Below, piece after piece: positions 24,175 through 34,537 of a DNA stretch of 64,000 nucleotides. The position numbers were made by a program, and so were the translations under genes. Source of the stretch: Sarcomyxa edulis. Its lineage: Eukaryota > Basidiomycota > Agaricomycetes > Agaricales > Mycenaceae. The notes under the pieces are model-generated. The model saw nothing but the letters and a program-made list of their open reading frames with translations. It did no database searches and had not been told where the DNA came from. The DNA is taken from positions 124,001 to 188,000 of the forward strand of contig QUOL01000007.1 in NCBI GenBank assembly GCA_009761415.1. The letters are read 5' to 3'. Position 1 is the stretch's first letter. The number at the start of each line of letters is the position of its first letter.

Positions 24175-27100
24175 TCAACTGGTCACACCCGTATAACACT
24201 TCCACCAGTCTTCCCCATGCACAAACCGAGTGAAATTGAGCTTGTTGGCTCCTTTCCCGATGACGACCGTGTTCCTTGGACGCGCTAAACCAACCCGATT
24301 CCAAGATGGAACCCAAAACAAGAGCTCTCCATCTGGTCCACGCACCCAACCATCTGCCAGATCATCGTCGTCCCCGAACTCTGGGAGACCTTCTGCTATG
24401 GGCCTTTCCCCGTTGGCATTCCCCAGGTCGGAGACATCCCAAATGCGAATCGTGTTGTCGTCACCACCAGAGACGATGTATCGACTATCTCGGGAGAATG
24501 CCACAGATCTCACCGCTCCTGTGTGGCCTCTCAGTGCCAATGGTTTGACAGCCAAGTTGGATTTTACGTCCCAAACCAGAAGGGTGCCGTCCTCTTCGTC
24601 CGATGCTGATACGAGAAACCTACTGTTTGGTGAAAATACAAGACACTCAACTCGGCTTTCCATCCGTAACAGTCCACTGTCATTTCCGGTCTCCATATCC
24701 CAGATCCTGATATTGTCAGAACTATTGTAGACATATGCTGCAACGTGACGATGATCCTGCGAGAGAGTCACCAGATGGGACCTCCCCTCGCACTTCTTGG
24801 TAGTGATGGTACCCTTCTCTTGGTCGTAGATGTACAGATCATCTGCACTCCGACCAGTACAAGCCACCAGTTTGCCATCCCAGAAGTGCATATATTTGTC
24901 CTCCCATTCAGATGTGAATGGGAATTTCAGCGAGGCCTGGTGGGGACTGCCTGTAGTCGTATCCCAGAGACCAAGAGTATACCTGAAATTCGGCGGTGAC
25001 TGGGAGACGGCTGCGACAGACTTGCTATCGGGCGAGATCTTTGGCTTTAAGTACCGACTGTACTTCTGCTCAATTCTGATCGAAACGGGTCCCATGCTGT
25101 TATCCGTTGTGTTCCATATTCGAACGATCTGATAAATTTCGCCGGGGGACACCGTAACGATATGTTTGCCGTCGGGAGTAAATGCGGCAAAGGTGATTTT
25201 AGATGCCTCGATGTAAAGATGTGTCCGACAAGCCCTACCAGTTTTTGCATTCCACAAGCGGATAGTCTTTTCACCTCCGGTCGAAACAATGTGCTCTCCA
25301 CTCGGAGAAAAGTCAACGGAGTATATAATCTTGAGAACCTCATCATATGGCTCAGGATGTACCTCGTTCGCTGTATTCCAAATTTGAATGGTAGCATCTG
25401 GAGAAGCCGATATGATTCTGTGCTCGCCGAGGAACGCCAAAGAGCTAATCAATCCATCCCCCTCAAAGGGGCCAGCTATCATGTCGCCAGTACATGCATC
25501 CCAGACACGAAAACGGGAGCGCCAGCTCGAGACAATGCGCCGGCCATCCTGCGAGAATGCTAGGCAGTAAAATTGATCGTCATAAATATTGCCGACAGGT
25601 CCTAAACGAGTTTTGACGTTGAAGCTGAAGTTGTGCTCCTCGATATTATAAATGAGAATTTGATCATGAATGTAAGAGTAAAAGGCAAGGCGCCGTCCGT
25701 CGACTCGGTCCGGAGAACAAGCCAACACTGGGTCATAGTAGTAGTGGATCTGGGCCGAATCGTGAGCGCCTTCAAGCTGATGCACCTCGCTACTCCCAGA
25801 CTCCACATCCCAGACAGTGACACATACAGGGTCCCGCGACGTTACTGAATACAATATACTGTTATCGCTGGAGAATGCAATGAGTGCAGTGGAGTCCTTG
25901 GTTATGAAGGGCCCGGCAATAACACGACCAGTTCTTGCATTCCAAACAAATATACCAGACTCCGGGGACTCAAAGCACTTGGCCAATGCAACGCAGGTGC
26001 CATCGGGCGAGATGGCGACAATTCTCGTCTCCGTCGCATCATCTGGCGCCAGCTCAATTCTGACCTCAACCACCATGCTTCCCAAGTTCCAAACACATAT
26101 GGTGTCCCGAGAAGCTGAGACGAGATACTCGGAATTCTGCGAGACGGCCACAGATTCGATACCAGACGAGTGTTCTAGCTCATTGAGAATGCTGCAGGTT
26201 TCTACATCCCAGATGAAACACTTGGTTCTATGGATAACAGAATTGGAGAACGTAGAGATAAAACGTTTTGCATCCGGAAGACCAATGACATTGACACCAG
26301 GTGAGTATATGTCAGCCGGCACCCTGAAGGTATTCTGACAAGCAGGCCAATACTGTCTTTCACCAGTCTCATAGATGAAAACGTTCTTGAACTGCGGGAG
26401 GAAGGTTTGAGAGACAATGGATGTCGTCGGTGCCGAGGGGAGAGCGGAAAGATAGATATGAGGTGCACTTTGAGAGATGGGAGCTCCAAAAACACCGATG
26501 AACTGGAGAGCATCTTCGACGAAGACTGAAATCTCTTTTCGAAGTTTTTCCTGTCAGATGAGAATCAGTGAGTCGATTATCCTACCCGAAGAACATAAGC
26601 AAGTGCACGTACTGTGGTTTTGCTCCGGCCATCGCTCACAGGATTTTCGCCCCATGCTTTCACAAAAGAAAGGGACTCCGACACCCCATTGAAGGCGCTG
26701 ATTGAACTCAGTACTTCTAGCCAATATAGAAATCGGATGTAGAGTGTTTCGTGAACCATATGAATGATATCGGCATCGCAGCGCGCAGCCTTCAAATGGG
26801 CAGCCCAAAATCGACAGGAGTAGGAGAGTTGGGGAAGGATATATTGCTTGATCCGAGCAGGTAGTGCGGGATCATCGACATTGCGAACGTGGGATGTCTT
26901 CATTCTGCAGACGTTGAATTTGAGGCATTTCATGGCTCTCAGGCACGCAACGGCGATGTTACTATTTTGAGAAGAGACATCAACGGCAAATGGATTGTCG
27001 AGCTCGAGCTCAACACCGACAACCTTGTCTTTGGTGAGAAAATCGCGAAAGGAAGTGTGAAGAGGTTGAACTGGGACTTCTTTTTGTCCAATCCCAGTAA

Positions 27101-29744
27101 ACAAAGATCCAAGATGGCCAAGAACTGCATCCACAATCGCATAAGTGTATCCTTCGGGGCAAAGTGCAGCAAGTCCAGACATCGGTAGCGGCTCCTTCAG
27201 CTGCAAGAGGATGCCCATGATGCACCTGAATCGTTCCGTTGCATTTGAATCAGCACCGCGCATAGCACGCTTCAGGATTCCGAAGTATAAAGAGTCGAGA
27301 TTCGAAGAGAAGGAAAGGATGGCATCGAACTGCTCGCTGGATGTTGATCCAAAGGGCGGCTCAGTAATGAATCGGCAAGCTGTGGCTGCCCATTGAAACA
27401 GACCTTCGGATTTCCTGACTAGATGAGAGCACCACATTTTATTCGAGTGTGTATCAAGCTCCAGCATTACCGATGGAGACGACCCAATCTGATCCTTGAT
27501 ATAGAGATCGATATCGGCAGTTGTGTCTTTGATGTCTTCCATATGCATTTGTTTGACGTGCGGTTTCCCGTCCAATGCAGCATGAATGTCTTTCTCCCGA
27601 CGAGACGTGACGATGAAGCGGAAATTGGACGGAAGCTTGACTATCGTTTTGCCGAGAATCGATAAAATATGTTTCCTTCCATCCCCACCTTCGCTTTCGT
27701 CTAGCGCATCAATGACGATGACGATCGGTCCAACGAGCGAGAATTTTGAGCTTTGCAAAGGTTCCAATAATAAACTCGAGAATTGCATGGGAATAGAGAC
27801 ATTGTTACGCAACGCCGGGTTGTCTTTGACGATCTTCCAGAGCGAGTGACGCCATTCCGTATCAAGGGAAGTGAGATCGATAGCGATATTACTAAACAGA
27901 TGTGTAGGATTTCGTTCTGCGAGACGCGTCACGTCAAACGCAAAGAAAGACCCGAGACGTTGGTTGACAGCGAAGCGTCCAGCTACGGTGTGCGCAATCG
28001 TTGATTTTCCCGTTCCTGCGAGACCGCTCAGCCAAAGCACACGCGCACCGCTGTCGTCGTCTGGGGCATTCACCCAGTCTACGATCTCGGTGATGACTGG
28101 TATTCGAGTTTCCGGCAAGCAGATCTTGTCGATTTGATACCCAGCTCCCTTCGCATAGTACATGTCACTGAAGGCAGCACCTTCAGCTGTATGATGAAGA
28201 TAAGACTTTCGTGCCATCATGAACAGGTTACGACGCGCTTACCAAGATAATCCATTGTCTCTCCCAAACGTTCTGTCAGCATTCTGATGTGTATGACATC
28301 GATTGCTTCTTTAACGTTGGCACGGCTTTCGAATTGTTTTGTAAGTCGCTCCAATGTTTCCCGGAACTTGGCTATCGTGCCGTCGGTCCCCCATATATTC
28401 TTGAGCAGTCGTATCCCTAAGACGGATCTCGGTGAGTTCACATTTCTCATGTTATAGGAGGGACGTACCGAAATTTGTGTCCTTTGCGTAATTGCATATG
28501 AAATATGCGCATTCGGTCGTCTGTTCAATTATTTTTGAAAGAATCTGCAAGCGAGAGTCCGATTGAAATGACATATATTCTCCCAGAGGAAGTGCGTCAT
28601 GGACGAAGGTAAATGTATCCTTCATTGTATCTACCAGATCCACGATATGACTGTCGCGATCTGCTTGGCCTTTGATTGTCTGTGAGGCGCAATATTAGTA
28701 CAGGACGCGGCATCATCACAGGACGGCTACCTTTGGTATGACAGTCAGAATGCTCCACGCCACCTGCGCATAGGGATGGATCTGATTGAACCCGTCAAAT
28801 GGTGCGACCTGTAGAAAATAGTGGGTGCATCATACCTCCGCAATCCCGTTGAGGATGGGTAACAAGGCATTGAAGTTTTTGAGGATAGAGTCAAGGGCAG
28901 GGGCGATGTTGGTGATTTGGTCTGATCCAGATGACACAATGTCGATACCATGGGTCAATAAGGGAGGGCCTACGTGCAACTTGGACATCGCTTCGGCCGC
29001 AGCGCCAATGCTTTCGCTCATTTCATCCACTCTCGAGTCCAAGTCAGTCATCGCACCAGTGGAAGGTTTGTTCTCGACACACTCGATGGTGAAATGGATA
29101 ACGTATTGAGTGTCTCTTGTGACACCTTCAGAGTACGATTTCAACCCATATTGCATGTCTACGAAAATTGAGGTTAGCCTGAAATATAGCAGAACAGTCG
29201 ATGTGATTCACCATGACGTCCAGGGTTCGATAACCCGGAGATTTGAATTTCGGTCTCTCCGATGGAATCTTCTTTGCGACCGCGATGCTTTTGATAGAGG
29301 TATAATACCGATCCTCGGACCTCCTCCACGTCACTTTTGTAGAACCTTTATATCTGGGCTGCAGCATAGAATAGAGAAAGAACTCACAAACGAAAGCTCT
29401 CCGGCCAAATGTAAGACCCTTCATTTGAAGCCCGCAAGGCGCTTGTCTCCTTGAGTTCTCCGTTGATCGATATTTTGATGCAGAGGAACGGAGGCAAGTT
29501 GAGAACTTGTCGAATTACACCGTATTTAAATGGCAAGCATCGAATATCTTTGATAGAAAAATGAATCAGAGTCAATATGTCGTAGATTGATACTCAATAC
29601 GAGCTTACCTGTAATGACATATCTGAGTCCATGCGTTGATTGTCTACGATAGTCATGACGAGACATCGGTTGGAGGCCACTCGCAGTTTCGCGTGTGGAT
29701 GGAGCTAACAATGAGGATGTACCCACTACGGGATTGTCGGCCAT
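24175..29744 (-). CDS. NLR2: C2-like / NACHT / WD40 STAND protein
   Basis: Paralogue of NLR1 with the same domain order. Start ATG 29742-29744 (MADNPVVGTSSLL). The C2-like module is rebuilt across introns (PPFLCIKISINGELKET; GSVLYLYQKHRGRKEDS; IGETEIQISGL), then FTIECVEN and a helical region with PILNGIAEV. The NACHT exon (28220 to about 26610) has Walker A GLAGTGKSTIAHT and Walker B IVIVIDALDES. Fourteen WD repeats follow, ending LWDVSDLG-like, with tail GEDWWKCYTGVTS and stop 24175. I found no frameshift; an apparent break in the C2 region disappears when the acceptor at about 29334 is used. The half from about 26825 downstream is about 90% identical to NLR1, but the NACHT and N-terminal half only about 60% at protein level. 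Confidence 0.85.
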
Positions 29745-30087
29745 AATCTATAGTGTCGATGGAAGATGGCAGGAGGAAGGAGGAAGAAACGAGGCTGTAT
29801 CTTGTTGGAGGATATAAATACATCGGGCGCCTGTTCTGTAAACCTTCTTTGACACGCCCGCACATTGGAAAGAAATGAGACATAATCTGGGACATTCGAC
29901 CAGGAAGATTGTCTGGAAAAAACATACAGATGTTTGAGAAGTATATACTACTGGTGCTCAAAGCCCACTCCCAGACCAACCGAACGCGGTAGTGGAGAAC
30001 ATATAATATGCGCTTGCGATGACACCGCGCACGAATGCCCAGGTGAGACTTGGATGCGCGAATCTAGATAGTTGACCGGGTGTCTCT
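29745..30087. promoter_or_regulatory. NLR2 upstream region
   Basis: Contains a TATAAATA element near 29813-29820 and a partial copy of the NLR1 hairpin arm near 29848-29860. The sequence immediately upstream of the ATG is related to that of NLR1. No gene was recognised. Confidence 0.4.
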
Positions 30088-30593
30088 TCGAGATGACCAT
30101 TGCATCGTGATTGCTAAAAAGGCTTTCGAGCGTCGGAATCTAATATAATCGCGAGAATGCCTATCAGCCGCAAGTGGCTTAGATGCGGGAGAATTACTCA
30201 CTGGGTTTGAAGGTCTAGCACTTTTACGAAAGCTGTGATAGCCTGAGAGACAGTGGACCGTAAATTGTCTCCTAAGACCCCGGGTCACAAAAGGTCTTGA
30301 AAGTCGTCCCAGATGACGACAAAGATGTCCAGATACTCGTCTCATAGGACTTGAATGTTTTGATCGTAACTGAGGGTCCGGTCCCGAGGTTCAAGAGGTA
30401 TGCTGTTCAACATGTAGACAATGCCCCGTACAGCGGCTCCATCCGAGAGACGCGAATTGTACGAGTCGCAGGCATTGAGAGCTATTAGGACAGAGCGAAT
30501 GACAGTGACTGGATCCTCTTTAACGCGTGCATGGAGTTGGACACGTCCTCGGCAATAGGTGTAATCGGATGATTCGGAGAAGGGATCGTGTAT
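30088..30593 (-). pseudogene. Truncated copy of the MYND gene 5' part
   Basis: Closely follows bases about 14280-14952 of the intact MYND gene. It is broken in at least three ways. The start codon position reads ATA instead of ATG (30591-30593). A CGA codon has become TGA (30342-30344). About 170 bases matching 14606-14777 are missing. The intron position after LDLQTQ is still visible. The MYND finger itself is absent. It marks a third, decayed unit of the tandem array. Confidence 0.85.
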
Positions 30594-31240
30594 AGTATAT
30601 CGTAGATTTGGGATGGGAGAGAGAAAGACACAAAGCCAGGGCTTCTTCGACGCGAAGCTATCTGAATCGCAACGGAAAGGGAGTATTCCGAGAATACTCG
30701 AAAGTCTTCTTGAGAATCTTTCTTGCGTCTAAACAAACTGAAAACAAAGGCCGACGAGTGGGACGCCTGAGAACTTGCGATTAGAAAAACGAGACGGCGT
30801 ACAAGACTTGAGTACTTACTATTGATATTGTCCTTCTTGAGGTAATGACAGTAGATGACAGAAAGCATCAGAAATCTGAAAAACGTCAACTCGGAGCGTT
30901 GGCCAGGGACGAGACGCTCGACATTCAAGTCTACATCAATATTCAGGTTGATGATGTGGCTGGCAGTGATCATGATTCAGCGCGTAGAAGTGGAAGTTGG
31001 TACCGTCGCTGTGTAAAGTTTGGCCTTTTGCAGCTCGTCGTCGTTCAGGACGACGTCAAGCTGTTGAACTAAAATGTGCTTGCCAAACATGCGTCGCGAC
31101 CTTCCGAGTCGCGTCGCGTCTTCGCAACTTGAACTCACTCTGGATTTTTAACTCGTTGGAGACCCAACATCACATACACCATGAACCTTTCCTCCTGTCA
31201 TGTCATGCAAGGGAGAAAAAGCCCGAGGGACTTTGGCATA
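30594..31240. repeat. Decayed spacer copy (matches 14953-15660)
   Basis: Similarity to the spacer upstream of the intact MYND gene is patchy at first and becomes strong at 31011-31095 (GTGTAAAGTTTG, then an 18-base run with the self-complementary core CGTCGTTCAGGACGACG), then again around 31140-31170. No gene recognised. Confidence 0.6.
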
Positions 31241-31789
31241 GTTCAGACCGACGTTTCGACCACTTGATCATTTTCCATCGACTGTCTCGACGTCGCTCTG
31301 CATGCCAGTGGCTCAAGTAAGGATCAGTATATCATCTAACGATGTATTTTGATCATTGCTTATACGAAACATCACTCAACCTATAGGACACCATACATCT
31401 GTAATGCTATATAGGCCATTGCAAGGCCATTGTTCTCGCTCTTGTCCATTCTTTTTCGGCTACGTTGCATGTCCCCCCTCAATTGATATTCCCAGAAGAC
31501 AACTCTCGTTCTCGAGACTTGTGGATTATACGGTCCTTTCTGGGTACGCTCCTCCCCGTATTTATTCTCAGGTATACATCATTAGCTCTCCCTGCGAGAT
31601 CTTTGTCCTATCTTTTCCTTCTCATCATCTCTGACTATGCTCTATTGCCATCTCATTGCCTAACAAAGGTTCCGAATAGTAGGACGTCTGACTCTTACGG
31701 TGAGGCAATCTGCATGTACCACTCGAGTGTTTGCACGATGAATACGGGTGTATTTGTGCGCCCTGGTCAGTATATCATAGACTATATTG
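31241..31789. other. Unassigned, possibly the decayed N-terminus of the P450
   Basis: Plus-strand frames are hydrophobic (for example FLGTLLPVFILRY near 31530) and could be the membrane anchor of the following P450 pseudogene, but no diagnostic motif is visible. Confidence 0.3.
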
Positions 31790-32815
31790 TTTCTCAAAGT
31801 ATCGTTGACCTTGGTGTCATAGGTCCGAATGAACTTTCTCTCGTTGACCTGACCACCGTTACAGCCATCATAGGCGGTCTTGAGGGGGCAAGGCAATAGG
31901 CAATTGTGGACTGGGAACGAAGTCCCGGACGGAGGTTATTGCGAAAAGGTCCTGCCATCTGAATGCCCAACAGTCAACGAAGACAATCATGATGTTCCCG
32001 AAATCGTTCATTTATGCTCTGACTGTTGGTTTCATAGCTCGGGCAACATCAAGTTCCGCTGTGAGTGGACGCAGCACGGACCGGCCATCATATCCGAGAT
32101 GTCTCTCGTCGACTTTCTTTAGGGGACGTCTCCACTAGAACTCAGAATCGCTAGAACACCCCGATGCAACAGCTCGAAACCCACTTGGTACTCCACTATT
32201 CGCCGTCATTGCGCATCCTCTGCTAATCAGTCTAAACTCTAGATCGACGAGGCTGGATTGGACAAGACAGCACCTCAGTTGTCGATGGTGTCCTTACCCA
32301 AGAGTCTCCTACCAGCAATGGTCATTCCGTGTATATCTCTGCGCGTGCGATTTCGTTCCGACTGCTGAGTCTCAGCGAACAAGTGCGTACTTTTCCTGTG
32401 GACCAAACCAGCGATGAATTTGCCGACGTCTCTGTCTTATAGATTTCTCTGTGAACGTATAGACAGAGATACACGTTCCTCCTAACGCTCATCACCCCGG
32501 TGCTCGTTACTTCCATCTTTTCCCGGAAGGGCTTCTTGAGCGAAACATGGCTCACCGAGGAAGACTCACAACAGGCCATCTCTTCAACCCCAACTCAGCG
32601 ATGTCTATCGCATCTACTTTGGACCCGCCACCGTTTCTACGGACCGAAAACCTATGGTGCTGGGAAACACGGTGGTCACGAGCCTTTCCCGCCGACGTTT
32701 CGATATAGCCTTGATTCTAGTCTTTGAGTGCAGACCGTTGTGATTGATCGTTTTGTTTTGACTAGACTGGTATTGCCAGCCATAGAGCTACGTGAACGGC
32801 AAGATGGGGACTATT
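31790..32815 (+). pseudogene. Cytochrome P450 pseudogene
   Basis: Pieces in successive frames match conserved parts of fungal P450s in the right order. GPNELSLVDLTTVTAIIGGLEG (near 31820) resembles the GPNELS segment of basidiomycete P450s. IDEAGLDKTAPQLS and PAMVIPCISLR (about 32240-32345) resemble the J'-K helix. VPPNAHH, GARYFHLFPEGLLER (about 32480-32545) fits the PERF region. YFGPATVSTDRKPMVLGN (about 32610-32665) fits the heme loop. DRFVLTRLVLPAIELRER (about 32740-32795) fits the C-terminus. Frame changes and stops separate them, and the heme-binding Cys is not present in the readable heme loop, so the gene should be dead. Heme mono-oxygenases of this type sit in the ER membrane. Confidence 0.6.
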
Positions 32816-34537
32816 AGAGAGACGGTGTGCTTACTAGGGTCTTCAGGAAAGTGGCTGCGTCTGCATGGGCTTCGATGTCTGTCCCTCATTACCCTAGTCG
32901 AATAGACGTGGACAACCGTCGATGCTATCACGAGGAAATTCGGAATCACCCCATAACTACTCCAATTATACGTGTCGTCATCTATTGGACCCGTTGACAC
33001 CAATTTCATGATGCTAGCGACGGGGCATCGGGAATCGAGATGACCTACGAAAATTACTTGTTAACTGGGGCATTTGAAGAGACAAAGTGCTCACAATGTT
33101 GATTGGACGCGATGGTTCGGAAGTCAGACGATTGACCTTGTTGATTTGACCGTCGAGCTTCGACGATACTCATTTTTTTTACTGATGCACCACTCAACGC
33201 CGCAGTTCTCGTTAGCTCATCTCTTCCATGAAATGCTCGGAACCGACGCGATATACGGCCGTCGTACTGACAAACAGTCTTTGATTTTTCGTGCCTTGGT
33301 GGATCAACTGTTCTCGTCCTCTGTTCCTACGAACGCAAATGAACGGCTCTGTCTCGGCATGAGGAGGAGCGAATATCATTGTGAAAATCAGCAAAGACAG
33401 GAGAAGTTGATGGTGTTACTTGGCACCTCAATGATCCGGAATTGATGACGGAGGCGCATATGTCAATGGAAATTCGTTCAATTTATGCAATTGTGATGTT
33501 CAAGGGTGCGTTTCGTCGAAGTGGTGATGGAAAGACGCGTTTCTTTGACGCTTGCTTCGCGAGCCTGCTACTTGGAGTGCATGAGTACTTGGAAGACGCG
33601 AAATATCCACGGTGCAAACAAGTACCTGGACTGACCAACCATTCGATCCTTATTCGTTCATCGGTCCGATCAACCGTGGTGGGTGTTAGTTCAAGACAGT
33701 CGGCACACACAGGCGTACATACTAAGATCGGATGAAGCAGATCTGCTCAATTTCCAACTACTTAGACCAGTGAAGTGATATTCGGGCAGGCCTAATATTG
33801 TGTCGGAGAGGTATGAAGGCTGGCGTGAACTTGTACAAGTCTACCACCGTAGTAACTAGCGTTCGTGAGGCGTTGAGACTATTCGGCTAATTAGAACGGG
33901 TGGGGTTCATGTGGGCCCCGCAATAGTTGTGATACTTTTAGGTCCACGACCGCGGGGGATTAGGGGGGATAACTGGAGGAATTTGGTATGGGTCCTACGG
34001 GAGTGGAAGAACGGTAAAGTAGGAGGCCTGGGCTCGAGGATGCATGGTGGTGTCTCGGTCAATCGTGGTGGCAGTCCCTGAAAATGGGTCTAGACCTCGC
34101 CGTAAATGGGTTATATTCGCATGTTTGCCTACAGACGGGACAGCCTAGGCCTTTGCCAGAGATCCAGGCCTTGGACCAACCTTGGGCGACATTGGGGAGT
34201 ATGAGCAGTTAAACAGGGGTAAAATGGTGAATAAAGGGTGTATTTGAGTGGTTGAGGGTCGACGAGGAGATGGTTGAAGGAATTTAGCGAGGGATTGGCG
34301 AAAAAGTGCGGTTTTTGGTGGTGTTTGGGAGGCTGCCGGGGTGCCGGGGCTATCTTGGAGATATTAATATTATTCGGTGAAAATCAAAAGTATTTCGACC
34401 ATTCTTCTCCTCAAGAGCCAACGCCAACGTTCTGATTCCAGAGCCCCCAGATTTCGCCTACTTTGCGTTGTTCTTGTGGGTGTTTGGAGATATTCCTCTC
34501 ATAAAACCCCATAAAGTCTTGTCAGAACATCGCTTGC
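32816..34537. other. Long gene-poor region before SKN7
   Basis: Frames at 33074-33445 and 33442-33735 on the plus strand overlap and look partly coding, but no family is recognised; they may be further decayed gene remains. From about 33890 to 34360 the plus strand is strikingly G-rich, with runs such as GGGGG and GGGGGG near 33955-33970 and repeated GGGG near 34330-34350. The last 150 bases should hold the SKN7 promoter. Confidence 0.4.

Noticed and set aside
28830..29424. Apparent frameshift in the C2-like region of NLR2
   Set aside because: A one-base offset against NLR1 disappears when the acceptor at about 29334 (ACAAAAG) is used; the frame then reads IGETEIQ in both.
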